Assembly (NCBI GenBank): GCA_902363835.1
Contig: CABJBM010000003.1
Span: forward strand, 124,001 to 188,000
Length of the DNA stretch: 64,000 nt
Direction of reading: 5' to 3'
Origin: Lachnospiraceae bacterium
Lineage (GTDB): Bacteria > Bacillota > Clostridia > Lachnospirales > Lachnospiraceae
Positions 1 through 9,205 of this stretch are shown here, one piece after another. The translations under genes and the position numbers were made by a program. Within the stretch, counting starts at the first letter, position 1, and each line of letters opens with the position of its first letter. Below the pieces are notes generated by a model, which saw nothing but the letters and a program-made list of their open reading frames with translations, had not been told where the DNA came from and ran no database searches.

Positions 1-755
1 TCCCTGGCGTATTTCACTTCCTGATATCCCTCTCCGGAGCTTAAATGGACGATGATCACCGGCGAGTCCGCAAGGCCGGCGATTTTTAGCAGCCTGCCTA
101 TTGCTTCTGCCTCTACCGGGGCCGGTCTGGTTTTCTTATGGGCGATGACAGATAAATTCCCCTTTGCTTTTTCCTCTTCTTTCAGCGCTTCTATGATTCC
201 CATATTTTCACAATGAACGCCGGCAATTCCGCCTACTTCCTTTAACCGTTTCAATACCTGATAGATTTTCTTATCACTTAAGTACATTTCATCGTAAGTC
301 ATGTAAAGTTTAAAAGAGGTCACGCCGTTCTCAACGATTTCTTCCAGTTCCTTGCTGATAGCAGGATTCCAGTCAGAAATAGCCAAATGAAAACCATAAT
401 CACAGGATGCGTTCCCATCCGCCTTTTTATGCCAGTTTTCCAGCGCTTTTTCCAAAGTTTCTCCCTGATACTGGGTGGCAAAATCAATGATCATGGTAGT
501 TCCGCCTGACAACGCGGCCTTTGTTCCCGTCTCAAAATTATCGGCTGTTACAGTTCCTGCCACATGGAGATCAAAATGAGTGTGGGCATCAATAAATCCC
601 GGGAACAAAAGCTTTCCTGTCACATCAATGACTTCCGCTTCTCCATCCTGGATTTCCGGTTCCACTGCCTGGATTTTTCCTTCATTCATGAGGACATCCG
701 CCAGGATGAGACCGCTTCCCGATACTACGGTTCCCCCCTTTAATAGGGTTTTCAT
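1..755 (-). CDS. hyuA: Dihydropyrimidinase / D-hydantoinase, HyuA (YgeZ) type, 3' end cut by the window
   Basis: Cyclic-amidase superfamily metalloenzyme that opens hydantoin, dihydropyrimidine or related cyclic ureides in the cytoplasm. The first 250 or so residues are visible. The metal motif AHTH is at His58/His60, the lysine expected to be carboxylated is Lys149 in TSFKLYMTYDEM, and a further metal histidine is in GVHCEN. I start at 755, where GGAAG lies 9 nt upstream; the in-frame ATG at 761 is too close to it. It lies 180 nt downstream of ygfK on the same strand, with a hairpin between. E. coli hyuA (ygeZ) belongs to the same gene set, so a role in purine-derived ureide breakdown is inferred. 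The exact substrate is not readable from sequence. Confidence 0.9.
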   Translation of the reverse strand, partial: MKTLLKGGTVVSGSGLILADVLMNEGKIQAVEPEIQDGEAEVIDVTGKLLFPGFIDAHTHFDLHVAGTVTADNFETGTKAALSGGTTMIIDFATQYQGETLEKALENWHKKADGNASCDYGFHLAISDWNPAISKELEEIVENGVTSFKLYMTYDEMYLSDKKIYQVLKRLKEVGGIAGVHCENMGIIEALKEEEKAKGNLSVIAHKKTRPAPVEAEAIGRLLKIAGLADSPVIIVHLSSGEGYQEVKYAR

Positions 756-852
756 AAACATCTACTTCCTTTCTTTTCGCTGTCTCGGCCTTTTGCGGCC
801 CGCTCTCTGATTCCGGTAATGGCTTCTTTCATCTATTCTGCCAAGATTGAAA

Positions 853-886
853 GGCGCAGGGAGAAAACTGCTTCTCCGACTGCGCC
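853..886 (-). terminator. Stem-loop between ygfK and hyuA, weak terminator or processing hairpin
   Basis: GGCGCAG/CTGCGCC plus GGAGAA/TTCTCC form a 13-bp stem interrupted by a two-base bulge. On the minus strand it is followed only by TTTC, so termination is probably partial. It could lower hyuA expression relative to ygfK. Confidence 0.4.
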
Positions 887-934
887 GATTCATTTCCAAT
901 ACAATTACTTTTTCATTTTACTTCAGGATATTAT

Positions 935-3925
935 TTATCCTAAAATATAATCATACTCCTTGCAGACAGTTTCCATGACCTTTCTAAGCCCATCCGGAAT
1001 TACGCTGTCCTTTTCACCGGCTTTCCAGGTAAGAATATTTCCAAGGTACCGCACCTTGCAGGCAATCTCTGCCTTATCCAATACAACAAAGCCTTCGTTC
1101 TTGCTGTTTTCCATATCAGCTTCGTTGGCGAATAAGGTGAACTTATCCAGGTAAGGAGCGCTGTCATACGGACAGAAGCTCTTACAGTTTCCGCACTCAT
1201 TGCACATATAGTCCACATGCACGATCTGGTGCATGGATAATCCGGGAATATTCAACGCCAGGTTTGCACGGTTCGGACAGACTTCAGCGCAGTTTTCACA
1301 GACATTGGAGCAGCCAAGGCATCTGGAGCCTTCTACCGTATATTCCCTGGTTCCTCCAAGGATACCGCGTTTGTCATAAATCGTGTCTAAGTTTTCCACC
1401 GTATCGTCAAAGTCCACAGCAGCCTTTTTGCCTAAAATTGCTTCAGCAGCCACTCGTGCATCTCTCATGGCCTCTACAACAGTAGCAGGTCCATAAAGTC
1501 CGTCGCCTACCACGTAAACACCTGATACGCTGGTTTCCAGGGTTTCCTCGTTTACAAGGACTTTGCCCCGGTTGCTTACATGAATGCCGTTTGCTTCATA
1601 GAATTCTGTGGGAACCTGCTCGCCTACTGCTGCGATCACCGTATCCGCAGTAATTTCCACGGTTTCTTCTGTTTCAACAATGCCCCTTCTGCCGGTAGCA
1701 TCGGTATCGGAAAGCTTCATTACCTTGCATAAGAGTTTTCCGTTCTTAAGCTCTACAGGAGACAGCAGTTCCTTAAATTCCACGCCGTCTTCCAGTGCCA
1801 TCTCTAACTCTTCCTCATCTGCCGGCATATAACGTTTTGTTCTACGGTAAACCAGGTAGGAATGCTCCACACCTTCCGTTCTCTTAACGGCTCTTGCAGT
1901 ATCCATGGCAGTGTTTCCGCCGCCGATGACTACCACGTTCTTGCCGATGTTCAGCTTTCCGTCAGCAGCCTTAAACTGGGCAAGGAAGTCCAGAGCATTG
2001 ATGGTTTCACCTGCCTCAAGCTTTAACACACCTGGCTTGGATGCACCGGTAGCAAGGATAATATAGTCAAAGCCTTCCTTCTTTAAGGCCTCGAAATCTG
2101 TCACCTCGGTATTGAATCTCACCTCAGCTCCATATGCCAGAGACAGGGCTGCATCCTTATCAATTGCATCATCCGGAATACGGAATCCAGGAATCACATG
2201 CTTGACTACGCCTCCAAGGCTGCCGCTCTTTTCAAAAATAGTTGCAGGCATTCCGTTCTTTGTGAGGAAATATGCAGCTGCAAGTCCAGCCGGGCCTCCT
2301 CCAATAACTGCCGTCTTTTTGCCTTTCAGCTCTCCTGCCTCAATCTCCTTCATGAATGAGTCATAGCCGCCTTCTGCACAGACCAGTTTAACACCGCGGA
2401 TATTTACCGGATCTTCATAATAGTTCCGGTTGCACTTGCTCATACAGTTATGGGCACAGATGGTTCCGGTTATGAATGGAAGAGGATTCTTCTCTGCGAT
2501 CACCTTCATGGCGTCTTCGTATTTTCCTGCGCCGGAAAGCTGTAAATATGTGGTAATATCCTGATGGATAGGACAGGCATCCTTACATGGAGCCACGTAG
2601 CAGTCAATAAGCGGAACGCTCTTAGCCATCTTCCTGATGGGAAGAGGTTTTATTGCCTTTCTGTGGTGAGGATCATGGATTGCATCCGCTGCCAGCTTTG
2701 CGGTTTTTTCCGGATCAACTCCTGTAAACTCCACATTGCCATTTTCCAGTCTATCTGCTATCTGTAAAAGTCTCTGATAGCCGCCTGGTTTTAAAAGAGT
2801 GGTTGCAACGGTAACAGGCCAGATTCCCGCATCCACAATTTCCTTGATGTTGTGGTAATCCGCACCGCCTGAGAAGGAAATTCTTAATTTTCCGTCAAAT
2901 TCCTTTGCAAGTCTGGCTGCCAGAGTGATGGAAAGAGGATACAAGGACTTTCCGGACATATACATCTCTTCGCTTGGAAGCTCATTGTTCTTTACATCAA
3001 CAGGGAAGGTGTTGGTAATCTTTACGCCGAATTCCAGGTTCTTCTTGTCTGCCAAAGCCATAAGGGTCTTTAACATAGGAACCGCATCCTCATACTGTAA
3101 ATCGTCAAGGAAGTGGAAATCGCCAAATGCGATATAATCATATCCCATCTCATCCATGGTCTTTCTTGCAAATTCATAACCAAGAAGAGTCGGGTTGCAC
3201 TTAATGAAGGTATTCAGTCCTTTTTCTTCGATCAGATAAGTAGCAATTCTCTGAATTTCCTGAGGAGGACATCCGTGGAGTGTGGAAAGGGTCACGGAAT
3301 TACAGATCTCAGAAGGAATGTTCTCAATGTCTTCTTTGGTCACATTCTTAAACAGATCCATATGTTCTAACAGATAGTTCTTGCAGGAATTAAATATCTC
3401 CGTATCCTTTGCATCCTTCATGGAATCAATAAAGCTGTTAATCTTGGGGGATTTGATTCCCTCTAAGTCATAACCTACACTCATGTTGAACTGGAAGCCG
3501 TCCATAGCTCCCAGGCCGTATTCCTTGGCAATGATGTGAAGCAGGATCCATGCCTTGATATATTCGTCCTGAGCCTGGGGAACATAAAGCTCCGTAGACC
3601 ACTCACAGTTATAGCACTCGTCATCTGCCTTAATACATGGTTTGCTTACCGGCAGATCCTCGCCGTCTAAGATCTGAACAGTCTTTAACTCAAAGAAACG
3701 GCTGCCTGAATAATAAGAAGCAACAATATTCTGTGTGAGCTGGGTATGAGGGCCGGCTGCCGGTCCCATAGGTGTCTCAAGAGTGCGTCCGAATATTTTT
3801 CTGTTGTTTTTCTTGTCAGCTTTATAGGGTCTGTAGACTCCAAAAACAGTCCCGCTGTTATCATGTTCCTTTACGATCCAGTCCACTAATTGCTCAAATG
3901 GCATTGGTGTCATTCTATCTCCCAT
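935..3925 (-). CDS. ygfK: YgfK-type multidomain Fe-S flavoprotein (annotated as putative selenate reductase subunit)
   Basis: 996 residues. The N-terminal 420 or so residues resemble a dihydroorotate-dehydrogenase-like TIM barrel. Then come an N-terminal GltD-like Fe-S section (Cys442, 447, 451 and 490, 494, 498), an FAD site GGGPAGLAAA near 542, a second dinucleotide site GGGNTAMDTA near 668, and a C-terminal ferredoxin part with two cysteine clusters (about 869-885 and 908-918). This is an NAD(P)H-linked electron-transfer architecture. The selenate-reductase name is historical; the family is now tied to anaerobic urate/purine degradation, where a reductive step on a purine-derived intermediate is plausible. 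The start has AGGAGG 5 nt upstream. It follows ssnA in one operon, with a 10-bp hairpin between them. Confidence 0.93.
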   Translation of the reverse strand: MGDRMTPMPFEQLVDWIVKEHDNSGTVFGVYRPYKADKKNNRKIFGRTLETPMGPAAGPHTQLTQNIVASYYSGSRFFELKTVQILDGEDLPVSKPCIKADDECYNCEWSTELYVPQAQDEYIKAWILLHIIAKEYGLGAMDGFQFNMSVGYDLEGIKSPKINSFIDSMKDAKDTEIFNSCKNYLLEHMDLFKNVTKEDIENIPSEICNSVTLSTLHGCPPQEIQRIATYLIEEKGLNTFIKCNPTLLGYEFARKTMDEMGYDYIAFGDFHFLDDLQYEDAVPMLKTLMALADKKNLEFGVKITNTFPVDVKNNELPSEEMYMSGKSLYPLSITLAARLAKEFDGKLRISFSGGADYHNIKEIVDAGIWPVTVATTLLKPGGYQRLLQIADRLENGNVEFTGVDPEKTAKLAADAIHDPHHRKAIKPLPIRKMAKSVPLIDCYVAPCKDACPIHQDITTYLQLSGAGKYEDAMKVIAEKNPLPFITGTICAHNCMSKCNRNYYEDPVNIRGVKLVCAEGGYDSFMKEIEAGELKGKKTAVIGGGPAGLAAAYFLTKNGMPATIFEKSGSLGGVVKHVIPGFRIPDDAIDKDAALSLAYGAEVRFNTEVTDFEALKKEGFDYIILATGASKPGVLKLEAGETINALDFLAQFKAADGKLNIGKNVVVIGGGNTAMDTARAVKRTEGVEHSYLVYRRTKRYMPADEEELEMALEDGVEFKELLSPVELKNGKLLCKVMKLSDTDATGRRGIVETEETVEITADTVIAAVGEQVPTEFYEANGIHVSNRGKVLVNEETLETSVSGVYVVGDGLYGPATVVEAMRDARVAAEAILGKKAAVDFDDTVENLDTIYDKRGILGGTREYTVEGSRCLGCSNVCENCAEVCPNRANLALNIPGLSMHQIVHVDYMCNECGNCKSFCPYDSAPYLDKFTLFANEADMENSKNEGFVVLDKAEIACKVRYLGNILTWKAGEKDSVIPDGLRKVMETVCKEYDYILG

Positions 3926-3942
3926 TTTTACCTCCTGTAACG

Positions 3943-3974
3943 GGGTTGTCCGACTCCTGTTTTGCGGACAACCC
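3943..3974. other. Perfect 10-bp stem-loop in the ssnA-ygfK spacer
   Basis: GGGTTGTCCG pairs with CGGACAACCC around a 12-nt loop. There is no T run, so this is not a classical terminator. It sits just before the ygfK ribosome binding site and may stabilise or process the transcript. Confidence 0.5.
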
Positions 3975-4029
3975 TCGATGAATATTCTATATTTATAGAT
4001 TTTACATTTTTCTGAATTTTATGAAAATA

Positions 4030-5364
4030 TTATCTGGAATTAATCCGGTTTGCCAGCTCGGCCGCTGCCTGTCTGCAGTCTGCCATCACTTTTTCTTCAT
4101 CAATGGCTGTAAGAATACGGTCCTTCATCAGCACTTTGCCGTTTCCTACGGTGGTCACCACGCTGCGTCCTGTCATTCCGAACAGGATATGGCTGTTGCA
4201 GTTATCCCCGTTCATTGGAGTTAAAGGAATGTAGTCGGTAACAATGACGTCTGCTGCCGCACCCTCTTTTAAAACGCCCAAAGGCTTCTTAAAGTAACGG
4301 CCTGCAATCTTTGCGTTTCCTTCAAACAGCATCTTGGGAACCTCGCCCCATGCTGCATTGGGATCACATAAGTGATGCTTGTGGAGAACGTTAGCCACCT
4401 TGTAGGACTCTGTCATATCATGGGTATAACCATCGGTTCCAAGACCTGTTAAAATTCCTCTGTGCACCAGTTCCATGGTTGGAGGGCAGCCGCATGCATT
4501 GCCCATGTTGGATTCCGGATTGTGAACTACCATGGTATCCGTATCCTTAATTAACTGCATCTCATGAGGATTGATGTAGATGCAGTGTCCAAGAAGGGTC
4601 TTCTCTCCCAGGATATTGCAGTCCATCAAGCGGTCTACGATGCGCTTTCCATATTTCTTAAGACAGTCGTGAAGATCTTCGATCCCTTCTGCCACATGGA
4701 TGTGGTAACCAACGCCTTCCGGCTTGTGGGAAGCAGCAAGCTCCATGGTCTCATCAGAAATGGTGAACTGGGCATGCATTCCCATCATACCTGCAATCAT
4801 GTCGCTGTCATCTGCCAGAGCGTGCTTGATGAACGCCTCGTTCTCCAGAACCGCTTCTTTTGCCTTTTCCTTGCCGTCGCGGTCGGAAACCTCATAACAT
4901 AAGCAGGAACGGACACCTGTTGCTTTTGCAGCTTCTTCAATCTTAAACAGGGAATCTGTAATGTGTCCGAAGCTTGCATGGTGGTCAAATGTGGTTGTCA
5001 CACCGTTCTTAATAGAATCAATATAGGTTGCCATGGCGCTTAACCTGGTCTCTTCCAATGAGAGATTGCGGTCAATGGTCCACCACATTCCGTCAAGAAT
5101 CTCCAGGAATCCATGAGGATCATATCCATTGATGCTTAAGCCTCTGGCAAAAGAGCTGTAAATATGCTCGTGGGCATTGATAAAGGCCGGCATGATAACC
5201 CCGCCTTTTGCGTCAATATACTCTGCTTCCGGATATTCCCTTTTAATTTCTTCTGTGGTTCCTACTTTACGGATCACACCCTCTTCCATTGCAACCGCAC
5301 CGTTCTCAAAAAACGGATTCTGAGGGTCTCTTGTAATCATTCTTCCATTACCGATAACCAGCAT
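4030..5364 (-). CDS. ssnA: SsnA-type amidohydrolase / chlorohydrolase family
   Basis: Cytoplasmic amidohydrolase of 444 residues, the usual SsnA length (E. coli SsnA is about 440). The metal motif HEH is at His65/His67, followed by HIHVAEG, GHCIYI and LGTDGY metal/substrate segments. The longer reading frame begins at 5397, but I start at 5364 because AGGAG lies 8 nt upstream of that ATG and the protein then begins in the family manner. It is the first gene of the minus-strand ssnA-ygfK-hyuA operon, divergent from the regulator at 5693. Amidohydrolases of this group deaminate or hydrolyse heterocycles; the specific substrate here, probably a purine-derived intermediate, is inferred from the cluster. 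Confidence 0.92.
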   Translation of the reverse strand: MLVIGNGRMITRDPQNPFFENGAVAMEEGVIRKVGTTEEIKREYPEAEYIDAKGGVIMPAFINAHEHIYSSFARGLSINGYDPHGFLEILDGMWWTIDRNLSLEETRLSAMATYIDSIKNGVTTTFDHHASFGHITDSLFKIEEAAKATGVRSCLCYEVSDRDGKEKAKEAVLENEAFIKHALADDSDMIAGMMGMHAQFTISDETMELAASHKPEGVGYHIHVAEGIEDLHDCLKKYGKRIVDRLMDCNILGEKTLLGHCIYINPHEMQLIKDTDTMVVHNPESNMGNACGCPPTMELVHRGILTGLGTDGYTHDMTESYKVANVLHKHHLCDPNAAWGEVPKMLFEGNAKIAGRYFKKPLGVLKEGAAADVIVTDYIPLTPMNGDNCNSHILFGMTGRSVVTTVGNGKVLMKDRILTAIDEEKVMADCRQAAAELANRINSR

Positions 5365-5548
5365 GTTTCCATCTCCTTTTTTCCATTTTTTTAACATGAT
5401 TTAAGTTAAACCATAAAATTTTCAACTGTACAAACCTCACATAGGTTCTTCCCCTATGGCTGCACTTCATTTCCGCAATCTGCTTATACTCACTCACTTA
5501 ATTCGCCATTTTCTATACAGATTACACCATAAATTCCTTACTGAATAC

Positions 5549-5577
5549 AGTGTATCATTTCATATAAAGAAATGCAA
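5549..5577 (-). promoter_or_regulatory. Candidate sigma-A promoter of ssnA-ygfK-hyuA with a dyad over the -10
   Basis: On the minus strand TTGCAT, 17 nt, TACACT. The -10 overlaps the dyad ATACA-G-TGTAT (5545-5555), a possible operator. The leader to ssnA is about 180 nt and holds a CATAGG/CCTATG hairpin near 5440. The whole 5365-5692 gap is this divergent control region. Confidence 0.5.
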
Positions 5578-5628
5578 GTCAAAATTCAAAAAAAATTTAG
5601 CGAACCTAAAAAATTTTTAGAAAACCAC

Positions 5629-5656
5629 TTGAAATTTTAATTTTTTATGCTATGAT
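5629..5656 (+). promoter_or_regulatory. Sigma-A promoter of the regulator-ygeXYW-arcC operon
   Basis: TTGAAA (5629-5634), 16-nt spacer, TATGAT (5651-5656). The gene at 5693 follows with a short leader. The surroundings are very A/T-rich. Confidence 0.65.
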
Positions 5657-5692
5657 GAGTGTATAAGAAGTTCCATGAGGGGAGGGCATACG

Positions 5693-6337
5693 ATGGATAC
5701 AAAGCTTGAACTACTGACACAAATTGCACGAGGAATTTCTACTCATTTTGGGAATAATTGTGAAGTAGTTATCCACGATTTAAGGAAGGAAGATATAGAA
5801 AGTTCCATTGTCTATATCGAAAACGGCCAGGTGAGCAACAGAAAGCTGGGAGATGGTCCCTCTGAGATTGTTCTTGAAACCTTAAAAAAGAATCCGGATC
5901 TTTTAAAAGACCGCCTTTCTTATTTAACAAGAACTGATGACGGCAGAATTTTAAAATCCAGCACCATGTATATAAGAGGAAAGAATAATACCATCGATTA
6001 TATTCTGGCTCTTAATTATGATATCACAGGCCTGCTTACCATAGACAATTCCTTAAAATCTCTTCTCTCCACCTCGGAAACAGAAGACGATGAAAAGCAG
6101 CCGAGAAGAATCACTCATAATGTAAACGATCTTCTTGACGAACTGATCGAACAATCTGTAGCTCTGGTGGGCAAACCCGTTGCTCTCATGAGCAAGGATG
6201 ATAAAGTTGCCGCAATCCAGTATTTAAACAATGCCGGGGCATTCCTGATCACAAAATCAGGTGACAAGGTTTCCAATTATTTTGGCATATCCAAATTCAC
6301 TTTATACAGTTATATGGATACGAATAAAGAAAAGTAA
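5693..6337 (+). CDS. YheO/DauR-type transcriptional regulator (PAS-like domain plus C-terminal HTH)
   Basis: 214 residues. The N-terminal half (about 5-115) matches the YheO-like PAS domain seen in DauR-type regulators (start LLTQIARGISTHFGNNCEVV). The last 60 residues form a helix-turn-helix domain ending VSNYFGISKFTLYSYMD. I start at 5693, not at the in-frame ATG at 5675, because GAGGGGAGG lies between them and serves the second ATG. It sits at the divergence of the two ureide operons and only 34 nt before ygeX, so it is the obvious local regulator of both. The ligand is unknown; a purine breakdown product is the natural guess. Confidence 0.85.
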   Translation: MDTKLELLTQIARGISTHFGNNCEVVIHDLRKEDIESSIVYIENGQVSNRKLGDGPSEIVLETLKKNPDLLKDRLSYLTRTDDGRILKSSTMYIRGKNNTIDYILALNYDITGLLTIDNSLKSLLSTSETEDDEKQPRRITHNVNDLLDELIEQSVALVGKPVALMSKDDKVAAIQYLNNAGAFLITKSGDKVSNYFGISKFTLYSYMDTNKEK

Positions 6338-6371
6338 CATAATTAAATAAGAAAAAGGAGAATCAGTAATC

Positions 6372-7577
6372 ATGAAACCATTCGAATGGGTTGTAAACAC
6401 CATGCCAAAGACCGGCGATGAGAATTTACCGGTTATGGCCCTTGATGAAATCAAGAAAGCACGTGTATTCCATGAAAGCTTTCCGCAGTACAGCAAGACT
6501 CCTCTTGTAAAGCTGGATCACATGGCTGATTATTTAGGCCTTGGCCAGGTTTACATGAAAGACGAATCCTACCGGTTCGGCTTAAATGCATTCAAGGTAT
6601 TAGGCGGATCCTTTGCCATTGCAAAGTACATCGCACAGCAGACTGGAAAGGATGTTTCCGATCTTCCATACAGCGTTCTTACATCTGACGCTTTAAGAGA
6701 AGAGTTTGGCCAGGCAACCTTTTTCACCGCTACCGATGGAAATCATGGACGCGGTGTTGCATGGGCAGCTAATAAATTAGGCCAGAAGTCCGTTGTCTAC
6801 ATGCCAAAGGGTTCCACACTCACCCGTTTCAACAACATTAAAGCAGAAGGTGCCACAGTTACCATCGAAGAAGTCAACTACGACGAATGCGTTCGTATGG
6901 CTGCCGATGCTGCTTCCAAGACAAAGAACGGTGTTGTGGTACAGGATACTGCCTGGGATGGTTACGAAGAGATTCCTGCCTGGATCATGCAGGGTTACGG
7001 AACCATGGCTTTGGAAGCCAATGAACAGCTTGAGGAATATGGCTGTGACAGACCGACCCACGTATTTGTTCAGGCTGGTGTAGGTTCTCTTGCAGGAGCT
7101 GTTCAGGGATATTTTGCTAACCGTTATCCTGAGAATCCTCCTAAAGTGGTTGTTGTGGAAGCTGATGTGGCTGACTGCCTTTATAAGGGAGCAAAAGCCG
7201 GTGACGGAAATATCCGCATTGTAGACGGCGATATGCAGACCATTATGGCCGGCCTTGCCTGCGGAGAGCCAAACACAATTTCCTGGGATATCTTAAAGAA
7301 TCACGTAGACACCTTTGTCTCCGCTCCTGACTGGGTAGCTGCCCAGGGTATGAGAATGCTTGCAGCTCCTATTAAGGGCGACGCACCGGTAACTTCCGGT
7401 GAATCAGGCGCTGCTCCTTTCGGAGTTTTAACCTGCATCATGCTTCTGGATGAATATAAGGAATTAAGGGAGCATTTAGGACTTAATAAGGATTCAAAAG
7501 TTCTCCTCTTCTCTACTGAGGGTGACACCGACCCGGATCGTTACAAAGCGATTGTCTGGGAAGGAAAAGAACGTTAG
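6372..7577 (+). CDS. ygeX: Diaminopropionate ammonia-lyase
   Basis: PLP enzyme of fold type II that converts 2,3-diaminopropionate to pyruvate and ammonia in the cytoplasm. 401 residues, normal for the family. The PLP lysine is Lys75 in LNAFKVLGG, with the glycine-rich phosphate-binding region and GVGSLAGA downstream. An AAGGAG ribosome binding site lies about 11 nt before the ATG. In gut bacteria ygeX is the marker gene of urate degradation clusters, which links ring opening of urate to central carbon metabolism. Its neighbours here (ygeY, ygeW, arcC, ssnA, ygfK, hyuA) support that assignment. Confidence 0.95.
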   Translation: MKPFEWVVNTMPKTGDENLPVMALDEIKKARVFHESFPQYSKTPLVKLDHMADYLGLGQVYMKDESYRFGLNAFKVLGGSFAIAKYIAQQTGKDVSDLPYSVLTSDALREEFGQATFFTATDGNHGRGVAWAANKLGQKSVVYMPKGSTLTRFNNIKAEGATVTIEEVNYDECVRMAADAASKTKNGVVVQDTAWDGYEEIPAWIMQGYGTMALEANEQLEEYGCDRPTHVFVQAGVGSLAGAVQGYFANRYPENPPKVVVVEADVADCLYKGAKAGDGNIRIVDGDMQTIMAGLACGEPNTISWDILKNHVDTFVSAPDWVAAQGMRMLAAPIKGDAPVTSGESGAAPFGVLTCIMLLDEYKELREHLGLNKDSKVLLFSTEGDTDPDRYKAIVWEGKER

Positions 7578-7580
7578 GCA

Positions 7581-7670
7581 TAATTTTCTTAGTGAAGGCA
7601 AACGCAGTGCGGACTGAACTTAGAAAATTAGCCGTTCGGTGAGCCAAAGGCGAATCGAACTTCCTAAAAT
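7581..7670. repeat. Structured ygeX-ygeY spacer, resembles a dispersed intergenic repeat
   Basis: TAATTTTCTTAGT (7581-7593) pairs with ACTTAGAAAATTA (7618-7630) with one mismatch. Inside it CAGT-GCGG-ACTG forms a tetraloop hairpin. Downstream, GTTCG/CGAAC encloses a GCC-AAA-GGC hairpin. The compact non-coding structure looks like an extragenic palindromic repeat. It is loosely similar in style to the element at 42877-43002, but they are not obvious copies. Confidence 0.35.
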
Positions 7671-7695
7671 AAATTATAAAATGGAGGACAAAAAC

Positions 7696-9006
7696 ATGGA
7701 TTACAGTAAAATCAAAGAAGCAGCACAAAACTATCAGGCCGATATGACAAAGTTCTTACGGGAAATCGTTAAGTTCCCAGGCGAGAGCTGTGATGAAAAG
7801 GCTCACATTGACCGCATCGCAGAAGAAATGCGGAAGCTGGATTTCGACAAAGTGGAAATCGACGGCATGGGCAACGTATTAGGCTATATGGGAACAGGCA
7901 AAACTTTAATCGGTTTTGACGCTCACATTGATACCGTTGGTATCGGCAACAAGAGCAACTGGACATTTGATCCATACGAAGGCTACGAAAATGACACAGA
8001 AATCGGCGGCCGCGGCGTATCCGATCAGTGCGGCGGTATTGTATCCGCTGTTTACGGTGCAAGAATCATGAAGGACTTAGGTCTTTTAAACGACAAATAC
8101 ACCGTACTGGTTACCGGTACTGTTCAGGAAGAGGACTGTGATGGTCTTTGCTGGCAGTATATCATCAACGAAGACAAGGTTCGTCCGGAATTCGTTGTTT
8201 CCACAGAGCCGACTGACGGCGGTATCTACCGCGGACAGAGAGGCCGTATGGAAATCCGTATTGACGTAAAGGGTATCTCCTGCCACGGTTCCGCACCGGA
8301 GCGCGGTGATAACGCAATCTATAAAATGGCTGATATTCTTCAGGATGTCCGCTCTCTTAACGAGAACGACGCTGCTGATGACAAGGAAATCAAAGGCCTT
8401 GTAAAAATGCTTGATGAGAAATACAACAAGGAGTGGAAAGAAGCTAACTTCTTAGGCCGCGGTACTGTTACTGCTTCCGAGATCTTCTTCACCTCCCCAA
8501 GCCGCTGTGCAGTTGCTGACTCCTGTTCCGTATCCTTAGACCGCCGTATGACCGCAGGCGAGACATGGGAAAGCTGTCTGGAAGAGATCCGCAACCTTCC
8601 AAACGTAAAGAAATACGGCAATGACGTTACTGTTTCCATGTACGAATATTCCCGTCCTTCCTATACAGGACTTACCTATCCAATCGAGTGCTACTTCCCG
8701 ACCTGGGTTATCCCGGAGGATCACGCTGTTACCACAGCCCTGGAAGAAGCTTACAAGAACCTTTACGGTGATGCAAGAATCGGTGCAGAAGAAACCGTTG
8801 CCATGAGAACCGCTCGTCCTCTTACAGATAAGTGGACCTTCTCCACAAACGGCGTTTCTATCATGGGCCGCAACGGAATCCCATGCATCGGCTTCGGACC
8901 TGGTGCAGAGGCTCAGGCTCATGCTCCCAATGAGAAGACCTGGAAACAGGATCTGGTAACCTGTGCAGCAGTATATGCAGCACTTCCAAGCGCTTACTGC
9001 AAGTAA
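7696..9006 (+). CDS. ygeY: YgeY family M20 metallopeptidase-like amidohydrolase
   Basis: 436-residue dinuclear metalloenzyme of the M20/ArgE/DapE family. Metal and catalytic residues are visible: AHIDT (His77, Asp79), GVSDQ (Asp110), QEED (Glu145/Glu146) and a C-terminal histidine in [10 protein letters not shown] start at 7696 because GGAGG lies 8 nt upstream; the longer frame from 7639 begins inside the repeat-like spacer. YgeY enzymes hydrolyse an amide or carbamoyl-type bond; in the urate cluster the substrate is probably a ureido intermediate (inference). Transcribed with ygeX upstream and ygeW downstream. Confidence 0.92.
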   Translation: MDYSKIKEAAQNYQADMTKFLREIVKFPGESCDEKAHIDRIAEEMRKLDFDKVEIDGMGNVLGYMGTGKTLIGFDAHIDTVGIGNKSNWTFDPYEGYENDTEIGGRGVSDQCGGIVSAVYGARIMKDLGLLNDKYTVLVTGTVQEEDCDGLCWQYIINEDKVRPEFVVSTEPTDGGIYRGQRGRMEIRIDVKGISCHGSAPERGDNAIYKMADILQDVRSLNENDAADDKEIKGLVKMLDEKYNKEWKEANFLGRGTVTASEIFFTSPSRCAVADSCSVSLDRRMTAGETWESCLEEIRNLPNVKKYGNDVTVSMYEYSRPSYTGLTYPIECYFPTWVIPEDHAVTTALEEAYKNLYGDARIGAEETVAMRTARPLTDKWTFSTNGVSIMGRNGIPCIGFGPGAEAQAHAPNEKTWKQDLVTCAAVYAALPSAYCK

Positions 9007-9052
9007 TTCAGACAAGCTATTCAGGAACCATTTTGGTACCATAATTCCGGCA

Positions 9053-9073
9053 GCAGGCCTTTTTAAGGCCTGC
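9053..9073 (+). other. Stem-loop in the ygeY-ygeW spacer
   Basis: GCAGGCCTT, TTT loop, AAGGCCTGC: a perfect 9-bp stem with no T run following. It is probably an mRNA stability or processing hairpin, or a weak terminator, in the 199-nt gap. Confidence 0.5.
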
Positions 9074-9205
9074 CGCCGCTCCTAACAATCATTTTTGCTG
9101 TCTGCCGATCATTCCTTCCCCAATCAATGCCTGGCAGGCTGCACGAAGGATAGATACTAATAAAATAAAGAAAACAAAGAAAACGATCAGGAGGCTAACG
9201 ATTTT

